NCBI GenBank assembly: GCA_024102815.1
Contig: JAGFJJ010000014.1
Location: forward strand, 62,001 to 126,000
Source of the DNA: Phycisphaerae bacterium
Lineage (GTDB): Bacteria; Planctomycetota; Phycisphaerae; UBA1845
Reading direction: 5' to 3'
Length of the DNA stretch: 64,000 nt
The translations under genes and the position numbers were made by a program. Below, piece after piece: positions 42,721-51,306 of the stretch (positions within the stretch are counted from its first letter, which is position 1; each line of letters opens with the position of its first letter). Below the pieces are notes generated by a model. It was given only the letters and a program-made list of their open reading frames with translations, was not told where the DNA came from and searched no databases.

Positions 42721-43272
42721 TCAAGGGGATGCAGCATCTTCATCGGGTAAAAGGGTGTTCAGAAACCTCTCGATCGCATCCACTTGCCCCTCGTCCAGAC
42801 GCGCGCGATCGCAATTTATAAACACCAGTTCAAGTTCGTCCCAGCGGAGGAACACCTCGTATTTCGGTGCAATCTGGACGGGAATGTTGCAGTACGGCCA
42901 GGGATGCCGGCTGATATGCAGCTCGCGAGACAGGACAAGAAAGTGTTCCGCTTCCTCCGAAGTCATCATGCGCTGTGGCAGCCCGGTCAGCGCGGGTGGA
43001 TCGTATGTGGGAATTGTCAACTGCACGAGATATTCGCCCGTGGACGCTCGAATAATGGTTGCCTCACACACGAAAGTGCCGCCGAATCCTTGGTCCGAGG
43101 TCGATGGAATGTCGACACACAACGGATAGTCACCTCGATACTCGAACTCCTCGAAATCTGATGCATCGACGGTTTCGGGATAGGTGGCAACAAAACACCC
43201 GGCACCAAAGAGGGCAACAAGTGCCAAGAAAGCGGTGCCCGCAGTTTTCAACGAGTCATGCAGCGTTTTCAT
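42721..43272 (-). CDS. Predicted lipoprotein, function unknown
   Basis: A 183-residue protein with a basic start, a hydrophobic stretch and a lipobox LFGAGC (Cys27), so it is probably an exported lipoprotein. The mature part is acidic and beta-rich, with several cysteines (CVDIP, CEATI, CNIPV, NCDRA) and a final Asp/Glu-rich tail. AAAGG lies eight bases before the ATG. It has no recognised domain. The gene follows the palindrome-rich spacer and stands alone. Confidence 0.7.
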   Translation of the reverse strand: MKTLHDSLKTAGTAFLALVALFGAGCFVATYPETVDASDFEEFEYRGDYPLCVDIPSTSDQGFGGTFVCEATIIRASTGEYLVQLTIPTYDPPALTGLPQRMMTSEEAEHFLVLSRELHISRHPWPYCNIPVQIAPKYEVFLRWDELELVFINCDRARLDEGQVDAIERFLNTLLPDEDAASP

Positions 43273-43640
43273 GTAACGGGCCTTTCAGAATGTTGCTGGC
43301 CTGAATATCAGCGGGCGGGTTGTCCTCGTCAATTGGTGCATCGAGATGTGTCGTACCCGTCCATGCCCTGGATTCCGGCGTTCGCCGGAATGACGGTCTC
43401 AGGTACCCTCGCCGCTTCGCCCGCCCTCCGGGCGGGACGAGTGCTATTGGGCAAACACACCAGTGACTAAAGTCACTGGCAACGAACGTGCGCCCTGCGG
43501 GCGAGGAGGCGCACGTTGGTGCGTCAAGATTCGTTCCGCGCGGCTCGAGGTAAGCGCATGGCGGCGCCCTGTCCCGGCTTCGCCGGACGGGCTTGGCCAT
43601 GCCACCCGTCCATTGGTGCATCGAGATGCGCCCTACCGCC
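43273..43640. repeat. Palindrome cluster flanked by 17-bp direct repeats
   Basis: The sequence ATTGGTGCATCGAGATG occurs twice, at 43332-43348 and 43612-43628, bracketing about 260 bases that hold several perfect hairpins. ATTCCGGCG/CGCCGGAAT lies at 43372-43391, CCAGTGACT/AGTCACTGG at 43460-43479, and AACGTGCGCC/GGCGCACGTT at 43485-43517. Smaller ones lie near 43420-43440 and 43574-43586. The region has no gene. Such units look like REP- or MITE-like dispersed repeats. Confidence 0.75.
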
Positions 43641-45080
43641 CTACGCTTTGACGACCTTTTTGCCCGCGCCGGTGAGGCCGGCGCAGGCGTTGCGCGTGTC
43701 CACGACGAGCTTGGCGCTGCGGACGATGGCGGGGTAGTCGTAGGCCGTGTGGTCCGTGGCGATGAGCACGCAATCGTACGAGCCGAGCATGCGCGGGGAG
43801 AGCTTGCGGCTGACCATGCCCAGGTTGTGCTCGCGCTGCTTGGGGGTGCGGGGCACGTAGGGATCGTTGTAGTCGACCTTCGCCCCGCGCTCGCGGAGCA
43901 GCTCGATCAGCTCGATGGACGGTGACTCGCGGATGTCGTCGACGTCTTTCTTGTAGGCCAGGCCGAGCACGAGGATCTTCGAGCCCTTGATGGCCTTGCG
44001 GTGCTCGTTGAGGGCCTCGGCCACCTTGTGGATGACGTACTCGGGCATGGAGGTGTTGATCTCGCCGGCGAGCTCGATGAAGCGGGTGCTCATGTCGTAC
44101 TGCCGGGCCTTCCACGTCAGGTAGAACGGGTCGATGGGGATGCAGTGTCCGCCGAGACCCGGCCCGGGGTAGAACGCCTGGAAGCCGAAGGGCTTGGTGG
44201 ACGCGGCGCGGATGACCTCCCACACGTCGATGCCCATGCGCTCGAAGAGCATCTTGAGCTCGTTCATCATGGCGATGTTCACGCAGCGGTAGACGTTCTC
44301 CAGAATCTTGGCTGCCTCGGCGATGTCGCAACTGCTCACGGGGACGACGTTGCGCACGGCCGCGCCGTAGAGCTTCTCCCCGATGCGGGCACTGTGCGGA
44401 CCGACGCCGCCGACGACCTTGGGGATGGTCTCGGTGGTGAAGTCCTTGCGGCCGGGGTCCTCGCGCTCAGGCGAGTAGGCCAGGAAGAAGTCGCGCTCGG
44501 CGCGGAGGCCGCTCTGTTCGAGAATAGGCTGGACGAGTTCCCGGGTGGTGCCGGGATAGGTGGTGCTTTCCAGAACGATGAGCTGGCCGCGCTGGAGGTT
44601 GTCGGCGAGGATGTGGGCAGTGTTCTCCACGTAGCTCATGTCGGGGTCGCGCATCTTGGTCAGGGGTGTGGGGACGCAGATGAGGATGGCGTCGCAGTCG
44701 CGGAGCTGGCGGGGATCGTCGGTGGCGTGGAAGCGGTCCTCCTTGCGGACCTGCTTGATGAGCGCGGAGGGAATGTGCTTGATATAGCTGCGGCCGGCGT
44801 TGAGTTTTTCGACCTTGGCGGGGTCGGCGTCGAAGCCGGTGCAGGCGAATCCGGCGTTGCAGAAGGTGCGCATCAGCGGCAGGCCGACGTAGCCCATGCC
44901 GATGATGCCGACGCGGGCGGTGCGGGACTTGATGGCGTCGATCCAATCGGACTCGGACATCAGCGGCCGCTTGGGTCTGTCCGCCGACTTGCGGCGAACG
45001 GCGCCGTTGTGGGACTCATGCCCGGCCGATTTCGCTTGTTTTCCGGTCCGTGAAGATTTGGCCCGCGTGTGGTCTGCCAT
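43641..45080 (-). CDS. Nucleotide-sugar dehydrogenase (UDP-HexNAc 6-dehydrogenase type)
   Basis: A 479-residue NAD-dependent enzyme of the WbpA/WecC/TviB group, which oxidises UDP-GlcNAc or UDP-ManNAc to the uronic acid. VGIIGMGYVGLPLMRTF is the NAD-binding loop. ESTTYPGTT, AYSPEREDPG and KILENVYRCVNIAMMNEL follow. The catalytic cysteine is Cys313 in GPGLGGHCIPIDPFY. VLGLAYKKDVDDIRESPS and the C-terminal VLIATDHTAYDYP complete the fold. The first 45 residues are a basic, low-complexity extension not found in most relatives; ATG 44960 would remove it. It supplies precursors for a uronate-containing surface glycan, fitting the nearby glycan genes. Confidence 0.9.
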   Translation of the reverse strand: MADHTRAKSSRTGKQAKSAGHESHNGAVRRKSADRPKRPLMSESDWIDAIKSRTARVGIIGMGYVGLPLMRTFCNAGFACTGFDADPAKVEKLNAGRSYIKHIPSALIKQVRKEDRFHATDDPRQLRDCDAILICVPTPLTKMRDPDMSYVENTAHILADNLQRGQLIVLESTTYPGTTRELVQPILEQSGLRAERDFFLAYSPEREDPGRKDFTTETIPKVVGGVGPHSARIGEKLYGAAVRNVVPVSSCDIAEAAKILENVYRCVNIAMMNELKMLFERMGIDVWEVIRAASTKPFGFQAFYPGPGLGGHCIPIDPFYLTWKARQYDMSTRFIELAGEINTSMPEYVIHKVAEALNEHRKAIKGSKILVLGLAYKKDVDDIRESPSIELIELLRERGAKVDYNDPYVPRTPKQREHNLGMVSRKLSPRMLGSYDCVLIATDHTAYDYPAIVRSAKLVVDTRNACAGLTGAGKKVVKA

Positions 45081-45176
45081 GGGGATTTCGACTCGCGTGG
45101 GAGTATGATCGCCGGGAGCGCATCGTGCCCCGGACGCCCGTTCTTCGAACAGTTATCGGAAACGGTCAAACGTCAC

Positions 45177-45182
45177 TATAAT
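45177..45182 (+). promoter_or_regulatory. Candidate -10 box before the DegT gene
   Basis: A perfect TATAAT lies in the divergent gap of about 260 bases between the dehydrogenase and DegT genes. No strong -35 is found at 16-18 bases (TTATCG at 45153 is weak). If used, the leader of the DegT message would be roughly 165 bases long. Confidence 0.3.
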
Positions 45183-45353
45183 GCCGAGCCGGGCCGTCCG
45201 GCAACGGACACACGTGCAGTCGGGTTCCGGGGCCTTGCTATCGCTGGGAAGGCGGGTCGATCCCGCGGCGACCCGTGCGACGATCCCTGCCGATAGACTA
45301 TCCAGCCGTGCAGGCCGTTTTGGACTCCCCTTTTTTCCATGACGGGAACGGAT

Positions 45354-46472
45354 ATGAATCAGCCGACCATCGCCCTGGCCAGACCGTATATCACGGAGGC
45401 GGAAATCCATGCCGTGGTCGAGGTCTTGCGTTCGCCGAACCTGAGCCTGGGGCCGGTGCTGGGGGCCTTCGAGGAGCGCTTCGCCGCTTACTGCGGAACG
45501 CGACACGGCGTTGCCTGTTCCAGCGGGACGACGGGGCTTCACCTGCTGGTGGCGTCGATGGGCATCGGTCCCGGCGACGAAGTGATCACCACACCGTTCT
45601 CGTTCGTGGCCTCGGCCAACTGCATTCTCATGGTGGGCGGCACACCGGTGTTCGCCGATATTGATCCGCACACGTGGAACATCGACCCGGTGAAGGTGGC
45701 GTCGGCGATCACGTCGAAGACGAAGGCGTTGATTCCCGTGGACGTTTTCGGCCAGCCGGCGGACATGGACGCGATCATGGCGCTCGCCCGGCGGCACAAT
45801 CTGAAGGTGATTGAAGATTCCTGCGAAGCGCTGGGGAGCACCTGGCGGGAACGCAGGGCCGGTTCGCTGGGCGATGCCGGCGTGTTCGGCTTCTATCCGA
45901 ACAAGCAGATCACCACCGGCGAGGGCGGAATGATCGTCACCGACGACGACGATCTCGCGGCCATGTGCCGCTCGCTGCGTAACCAGGGGCGCGATACGCA
46001 CGGCGGTTGGCTGTCGCACCCGAGAATGGGTTACAACTATCGACTCAGCGATATCAACTGTGCCCTGGGACTGGCGCAGCTCGAGCGCGTGGATGAGATC
46101 ATCGCCGGTCGCCGCAGCATCGTGGAGATGTATCGTAAGCGTCTCGGCGACGAGCCGCGCCTCGTGCTCCAGCGCATCCATCCCGACGTGGGCATGAGCT
46201 GGTTCGTTTTCGTCGTTCGCCTGGCGGACAAGTACACGGCCGAGGACCGCGACCGCATCCTCGTCGGCCTACGCGACCGGGGGATCGGGTGCAGCAACTA
46301 CTTCGCCCCGATCCATCTCCAGCCGTTCTACGGCGAGCGCTTCGGCTGCACGTGGGGCGATTTCCCGGTCTGCGAGCACGTTGCGGCGCGAACGATCGCC
46401 CTGCCGTTCCACCACGAACTGACCGAAAGCGACATCGACACGGTGTGCCGAACGCTGCGCTCTCTGCTATGA
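45354..46472 (+). CDS. DegT/DnrJ/EryC1 aminotransferase
   Basis: A 372-residue PLP enzyme of the sugar aminotransferase family. ACSSGTTGLHLLVASMGIGP is the cofactor phosphate region, EVITTPFSFVASANCIL follows, and VIEDSCEALGS contains the PLP-ring aspartate. FGFYPNKQITTGEGGMIVTDD contains the Schiff-base lysine (Lys184). GYNYRLSDINCALGLAQLER is a family motif. It transaminates a keto-sugar nucleotide, probably for the same surface glycan as the divergent dehydrogenase gene. ATG 45354 has GGGA six bases upstream; an ATG at 45339 would add five residues. Confidence 0.9.
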   Translation: MNQPTIALARPYITEAEIHAVVEVLRSPNLSLGPVLGAFEERFAAYCGTRHGVACSSGTTGLHLLVASMGIGPGDEVITTPFSFVASANCILMVGGTPVFADIDPHTWNIDPVKVASAITSKTKALIPVDVFGQPADMDAIMALARRHNLKVIEDSCEALGSTWRERRAGSLGDAGVFGFYPNKQITTGEGGMIVTDDDDLAAMCRSLRNQGRDTHGGWLSHPRMGYNYRLSDINCALGLAQLERVDEIIAGRRSIVEMYRKRLGDEPRLVLQRIHPDVGMSWFVFVVRLADKYTAEDRDRILVGLRDRGIGCSNYFAPIHLQPFYGERFGCTWGDFPVCEHVAARTIALPFHHELTESDIDTVCRTLRSLL

Positions 46473-46526
46473 TGCAGGTGGCGTTTGGGCAGCCGGTCAC
46501 GTCGATAGCGGGGTCTATTGCGAGTG

Positions 46527-47375
46527 ATGAAATTGCGTCGTGCTGCACTTTGGATTGTACCGGTGATCGCGGGTCTGGGACCGGCCGGGGCGGTCCGTGC
46601 GCAGTTGCAGGTCGTCGATCCGAACGATCTCAGTGATCCCGCGGCGCGTGCGCTGCAGATGTCCGAACCGGGCGACGAGGTCTTCAGCCGGGAGGTCCCG
46701 GCAGCGGTTCAGGCACGTATCCGGGAATCGATCCGCGGGCTGGCGTCGCCTTCCTACCAGGCGCGGGTGCAATCGACGGACCAGCTCATTGGTATGGGTG
46801 CAGTCACATTCCCGCTGCTGCGCGAAACCTATCGGGACACCGACGACCTGGAGGTGCAGCAGCGCATCGAGATTGTCGTCTTCGAGGCATTCATCAACTA
46901 CATGGTGCCGCTCAACGACTGGGGCTACCTCGGGATACAGGGCCCGATTCAGACGAACATCCGCACGCACGAACATGACGCGCGCATCCCGCGCGGCAAG
47001 ATCGGGCTCCCGCCGACGCAGGTAATGCCGGATACGCCCGCAGAGCGTGGCGGACTCATCGCCGGAGATGTCATTATCGCCATGGACGGTGAGTATCTCG
47101 AAGGCGGACCGGTCAACGGTTTCAGCCTGTTCGCGTCGGCGATTCGCCGCCGAGGTCCGGGAACGCCGGTGAAGCTCACCGTGTTGCGGGAAAATGAGAC
47201 GCTGGAATTGAGCGTCGTGCTCGGACGTCCGCCCGTTGAGCAACTCAATCAAGCCAGCGGTCTGCGCATCCAAGGCTTGAACGAAGCCTACAGCGGCGCC
47301 CGGCAACGCTTCGGCCCGTGGTGGCAGAAATACTTCGCGGACACCAGGCCTTCGGCATTGGGGGCGGACGAGTGA
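46527..47375 (+). CDS. Exported PDZ-domain protein, copy 1
   Basis: A 282-residue protein with a signal peptide (ALWIVPVIAGLGPAGAVRAQ). A helical segment with a HEAT-like look (about 65-130, SPSYQARVQSTDQLIGMG and LEVQQRIEIVVFEAFI) precedes a PDZ domain (about 135-235). The PDZ domain has the usual PAERGGLIAGDVIIAMDGEYL turn and PGTPVKLTVLRENETLELSV ending. No protease domain is attached. PDZ proteins of this kind bind C-terminal peptides in the periplasm. It lies 55 bases after the DegT gene, and its stop overlaps the start of the second copy (TGATG). Confidence 0.82.
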   Translation: MKLRRAALWIVPVIAGLGPAGAVRAQLQVVDPNDLSDPAARALQMSEPGDEVFSREVPAAVQARIRESIRGLASPSYQARVQSTDQLIGMGAVTFPLLRETYRDTDDLEVQQRIEIVVFEAFINYMVPLNDWGYLGIQGPIQTNIRTHEHDARIPRGKIGLPPTQVMPDTPAERGGLIAGDVIIAMDGEYLEGGPVNGFSLFASAIRRRGPGTPVKLTVLRENETLELSVVLGRPPVEQLNQASGLRIQGLNEAYSGARQRFGPWWQKYFADTRPSALGADE

Positions 47376-48226
47376 TGCTCCGTCGGCCTTCGAAAAGCGT
47401 CGCTGTCCAGACCCTGGCGTGGTTGGCGCTTGCCGCGTGCCTGCCCGCCGAAGGCGTAATTCCCGAGGCCAGGGCGCAGGATCCCGCCGGTGCGAACTTG
47501 CGAACCGACGACGCGCCACCTGCGTCGCTCGACCCCGAGCTGCGGCCGGTGACCGATCCGCGGCGGCGGCAGGCGCTGGAGAATCTGATCGAGCAACTCG
47601 CCTCGCCCTCTTTCGATCGACGTGAACAGGCGTCGAACAGCCTCAGGCGTCTGTGGCGGGAAGCCCTGCCTCTCCTCGTCGAGGAATACCGCACCGCCGG
47701 CGATCTCGAAGTCAGGCAGCGAATCGAGCAACTGGTCTTCGAAGCCTATATCGAGAATGCCTTCTGGGACCGGTACGGTTTTCTGGGGATACGCCATGCC
47801 GCGGTTCCGTTTCAGGATCGCCCCGGCGGGCCGACGCGCTACGCCGCCCGGGTCTCAGAAGTGGTATCCGGGACCGCAGCCGAGGTGGCCAATCTGCAGC
47901 TGGACGACCTGATCATCGCCTTCAACGACGAGCCGCTGCCGGTGCTGACCGATCCCCAGGCCTTCGGGGAGTGCATTCGCAAGTTCCCTCCGGGAACGAA
48001 GATCCGCATCACGATCGTTCGTCGAAATGAGCTGCAGGTGGTTTCCGCGACGCTCGGTCGCTGGCCGCGACAACAAGTCGTCTCGCCCGGGCAGCCGGTC
48101 TATTCGCTTCTGGAAGAGGCCAACCATCAGTTCGCGGCGTGGTGGACGCGGAATTTCGAGGCGCCGCCTCCGAGTTCGGCCGCGCCGATGACCTCCAGTA
48201 AGGCGGCAGAAGTGAGCACGGATTAG
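47375..48226 (+). CDS. Exported PDZ-domain protein, copy 2
   Basis: A 283-residue paralogue of the preceding gene. It has a signal peptide (TLAWLALAACLPAEG) and the same helical segment (SPSFDRREQASNSLRRLWRE and LEVRQRIEQLVFEAYIENAF). Its PDZ domain contains GTAAEVANLQLDDLIIAFND and FPPGTKIRITIVRRNELQVV. The shared order of signal peptide, HEAT-like helices and PDZ domain, and the shared LEV-x-QRIE-x-(L/I)VFEA motif, indicate a tandem duplication. The two copies have diverged in the linker and the C terminus. Start ATG 47375 overlaps the stop of copy 1. Confidence 0.82.
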   Translation: MLRRPSKSVAVQTLAWLALAACLPAEGVIPEARAQDPAGANLRTDDAPPASLDPELRPVTDPRRRQALENLIEQLASPSFDRREQASNSLRRLWREALPLLVEEYRTAGDLEVRQRIEQLVFEAYIENAFWDRYGFLGIRHAAVPFQDRPGGPTRYAARVSEVVSGTAAEVANLQLDDLIIAFNDEPLPVLTDPQAFGECIRKFPPGTKIRITIVRRNELQVVSATLGRWPRQQVVSPGQPVYSLLEEANHQFAAWWTRNFEAPPPSSAAPMTSSKAAEVSTD

Positions 48227-48296
48227 GAAACAAGCGTTGCTTGCAGATGCTCCGGAGCGAGGCGAGGCGGCAAAGAGTTTACACAGAAGGGAATCG

Positions 48297-49046
48297 CTAC
48301 GGCGCCGACACGCCTCCCAATAAGGGGAGTCGCGATTGCCGCGCTACGTACTCACCAATACGGCGGAGCTCCTGAACGGTCGCAACCGACGAACCTGCGC
48401 CTAGTTGAATTTCCGTTCCACCGGCCAACCGCATCGTCAACCTGGCGTAGTCCAAATCGAATGCATGATTTGCTATGGGCGCGACATCATGGATTTCGAC
48501 TCGTCGAACTTCACTGAAGGGGTGACACCTGAAAGTGAACAAGCTGTCTGAATAGCTGATGCCTCGGCTGTCGATGAATTGCCTCATATGCGCGCCGCCC
48601 AGCAGGGCCGCCAAGCCGATAAGCCCAGCGAAAATCAGTAAGGGGGGCATTGCACGTCGAATAGAGTAGCGAGTGCCAAAAGCAGATTGTTCGCTCCAGT
48701 AACGAATATACAGGTCGAACTTCATTCCAGCCATCCGGCGCACGAGCCGGATGGCGACAATATGAGCGAGTGCCATACCTCCAAAGAACCCCCCGCAAAC
48801 GTAGAGCAATGCGGCTGAAGAGATTTCGTCGTAAACCGGCTCAACAGGTCGGCGAACGCCCATGTCAACCGCCAACGGGACCAGTGCTAAGATAACGCCG
48901 ATGTGAAACCAAAGGACAAGAAACGCGATCGTGTACCGTTTCTCCATCCGTCGCCCCGTCGGAGCGACGACAGCGTATTCTTCAGGCGTGAGCCGGTCCT
49001 TCACGCGGATCGGAAAAAGCAAGTCAAGAATATGGGACTCAAGCAT
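48297..49046 (-). CDS. Membrane protein of unknown function
   Basis: A 249-residue protein with four hydrophobic helices, among them YTIAFLVLWFHIGVILALVP, ALLYVCGGFFGGMALAHIVAI and MPPLLIFAGLIGLAALLGG. A C-terminal, probably cytoplasmic beta domain of about 90 residues follows (SLFTFRCHPFSEVRRVEIHD and LTMRLAGGTEIQLGAGSS). I do not recognise the family; the final domain has the strand pattern of a PH-like or DUF-type fold. The gene is convergent with the PDZ pair and stands before yidC on the same strand. Confidence 0.72.
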   Translation of the reverse strand: MLESHILDLLFPIRVKDRLTPEEYAVVAPTGRRMEKRYTIAFLVLWFHIGVILALVPLAVDMGVRRPVEPVYDEISSAALLYVCGGFFGGMALAHIVAIRLVRRMAGMKFDLYIRYWSEQSAFGTRYSIRRAMPPLLIFAGLIGLAALLGGAHMRQFIDSRGISYSDSLFTFRCHPFSEVRRVEIHDVAPIANHAFDLDYARLTMRLAGGTEIQLGAGSSVATVQELRRIGEYVARQSRLPLLGGVSAP

Positions 49047-49102
49047 GACAGAGACGCCGACGGGCGGATCCGACGCAAGACCGCGTCGTTACGTACCCAC
49101 CG

Positions 49103-51217
49103 CTATTTCGGCCGCTTCCCCGCGCGGCGGAGTTGCTCTTTGCGGGCCTCGTCGGCCATGTCCTGAAGCCGCTGCAACCAACGGAACTTGAGCTTCTTCG
49201 GCTTGCTGTTTGATTTGTCCTCGTTTTTCTTCGGGCCGTGGAGCGTGCCCGCCTCCTCCTGCTCCCGGATGTGCTTGCGGATCAGGTGCTGCTCGATGGT
49301 TCCGAAGATGGAACTGGCCATGATGTAGAGGTTGAGCCCGCTCGGCGCCTTGTAAAGGACGAGGCACATCATGATGCTCATCATCGGCCCCATCTTCTTC
49401 ATCATGTCCTGTTGGGCGCGCTGCTGCTCCGTCATGTTCGGCGAGGGCTTGGCCTGGGGCATGAGCTTCTGGTTGGTGTACATGGCGATGCCCAGCAGGA
49501 ACGGCAGCAGGTTGAACGCGTCGATGGCCCCGAAAATGGGCAGGTGAATCGGGCTGCTGAAACGAATCAGGGCGTCCGGCGCGGTCAGATCATGGATCCA
49601 GGTGAAGTGCAGCGGCTCGTGCCGCATGGCGATGTTGTTGCTCAGGCTGAGGTAGAGCGCGATCCAGATGGGCATCTGCAGGAACATCGGCAGGCAGGTG
49701 AGCATCTGCCCGGCCGGGTTGATGTTCAGCTTCATCATCTCCTGCTGCATGCGGGCCTTGTCGTTGGCGTACTTTTTCTTGATCTCCTCCATCTTGGGGG
49801 CCAGTTCCTGCATGCGATGCTGCATGCGGACCATGTTCACCTGGCCCTTCTTGGTGATGGGGTGGAGCAGCGTCCGCACGATCAGCACGAGAATGATGAT
49901 CGCCAGACCATAGTCGCGCACGGCGAAGTGCAGGCCATCCAGCAACCAGATCATCAGTTCCACGAGCCAGTTGAACGTACACCAGCCGAAGCCCTGTGAG
50001 ATCTGGAAGTAATAATCGCGGGCGTTGTAGCGGGGCACGTCGCGGAAGCCGCGCGGCTGCTTGCCGCCGATGTAGACCTCTGACGCGAACGTAAACGTGC
50101 TGCCGGGTTCCACGCGCTGAGGGGCAACCGCGAGTCGGAAGGTGACGTCGTCCGTCGTCTCCTTGTCGCCGTCGAGGTCGATCGCCGAGGAAGCCGCGAT
50201 CCGGTCCGAAGGTTTCGAGGTACCGGGCGTCACGGGCGCTACCGTCAGCGTGAAGTACTGGTTGTCGCTGGCCACCCAGGAAAGCCGGGTGTTCACGGCC
50301 GGATCGGGCGAATAGAGGGGAAGCTGGCGGCTTTCCTGGCGAACCACGCTCGCGTCCTGCACGCGTTTGCCGGAGATCGTCCCGTCGCCCATCTCGATGC
50401 CAACGTCCACAAAGCGGTCATCGCGCCGCGGGTCGGTCTTGCGCACGCCGACGCCGCCGATTTCCACGATCTGAAAGTCGTGGGGCTTACCGGAGAGATT
50501 CTCCACCGTGGCGTTGACGTAGAGATCGCGGCGAAGGCTCTTTCGCGTTTGTCGGGGAAGCCGGAATTCGCGGCGGACCCGGGCGACCGGTCCACTCTCC
50601 GACACGATGTCGATCCAGAATTCCGCCTTTTCGCCCTCGAGAGTCTCGCCGTCGGGCATCTGCTCGCTGAACGGTTGCGGGGGCTGGGCATGCCAGCGCT
50701 TGTTTCCCAGATCGACATCGACACCGTCGATGTTCAGCCGCTCCACGGCCAGTGACCGCCAGGTCCGCCCGTCTTCGTGCTCCACGGGAGAGAGAAGCTG
50801 ATAGCGTCCGTGCCCGGGGAGGGCCTCGGCATGGTCCGTCAGAAACGCGTCGGCAATAGAGGCCCCGATATTGCTCAGCTCGAGGCGCATGCGGTAGGGC
50901 TCGTCGCCGGGATTGAATTCCGCCGATTCAACCACACCCGCGCCCAGCGGAACGGTCAACGCTTCTTCCGCCTCGACCGCCGAATAAGGCGAAGCCTGCG
51001 GCGGCGGAGCGCTGCCGGGCGGCGGAGGCGGCAATTGCCCCGTTTCCTGCACCGGTTGCGTCGCGGCCGTTCCGGATTCCCGCGGAATGAGTGTCGCGGC
51101 GTTCTCATTCGGAACGGGCGTGGCCGGCGGTCCCAGCAGGACGCGTCCCAGGGACATGATTCCGAAGAAGACCGCCGCAGCGATCAGCAGATTGCGTAGC
51201 GTGTCGTTTTTTTCCAT
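49103..51217 (-). CDS. yidC: Membrane protein insertase YidC
   Basis: YidC inserts and folds inner-membrane proteins, alone or with Sec. The 704-residue protein has an N-terminal transmembrane anchor (LRNLLIAAAVFFGIMSLGRV) and a large periplasmic beta domain (about 70-400, including VRRETRLPRQT-like and EIGGVGVRKTDPRRDD segments). The five-helix core has IIILVLIVRTLLHPITKKGQ, which contains the conserved hydrophilic-groove arginine, followed by MVRMQHRMQELAPKMEEIKK. The C-terminal tail is basic (RKHIREQEEAGTL and on), as in ribosome-binding YidC. The usual neighbours rnpA, rpmH and mnmE are absent. The next gene upstream encodes a metallophosphoesterase. Confidence 0.94.
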   Translation of the reverse strand: MEKNDTLRNLLIAAAVFFGIMSLGRVLLGPPATPVPNENAATLIPRESGTAATQPVQETGQLPPPPPGSAPPPQASPYSAVEAEEALTVPLGAGVVESAEFNPGDEPYRMRLELSNIGASIADAFLTDHAEALPGHGRYQLLSPVEHEDGRTWRSLAVERLNIDGVDVDLGNKRWHAQPPQPFSEQMPDGETLEGEKAEFWIDIVSESGPVARVRREFRLPRQTRKSLRRDLYVNATVENLSGKPHDFQIVEIGGVGVRKTDPRRDDRFVDVGIEMGDGTISGKRVQDASVVRQESRQLPLYSPDPAVNTRLSWVASDNQYFTLTVAPVTPGTSKPSDRIAASSAIDLDGDKETTDDVTFRLAVAPQRVEPGSTFTFASEVYIGGKQPRGFRDVPRYNARDYYFQISQGFGWCTFNWLVELMIWLLDGLHFAVRDYGLAIIILVLIVRTLLHPITKKGQVNMVRMQHRMQELAPKMEEIKKKYANDKARMQQEMMKLNINPAGQMLTCLPMFLQMPIWIALYLSLSNNIAMRHEPLHFTWIHDLTAPDALIRFSSPIHLPIFGAIDAFNLLPFLLGIAMYTNQKLMPQAKPSPNMTEQQRAQQDMMKKMGPMMSIMMCLVLYKAPSGLNLYIMASSIFGTIEQHLIRKHIREQEEAGTLHGPKKNEDKSNSKPKKLKFRWLQRLQDMADEARKEQLRRAGKRPK

Positions 51218-51306
51218 GAATCCGGCCGAAGGTCAGGCAGCCGCAGCATGCGGGAACGTTCAACCCGGTCAGCATCCCAGCCGAGGATTCGGCTGGGGCA
51301 TGACCG

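Noticed and set aside
42377-43129. A 250-codon plus-strand frame opposite the lipoprotein and small membrane genes
   Set aside because: The composition is shadow-like and the opposite-strand genes have ribosome binding sites plus signal or membrane segments.
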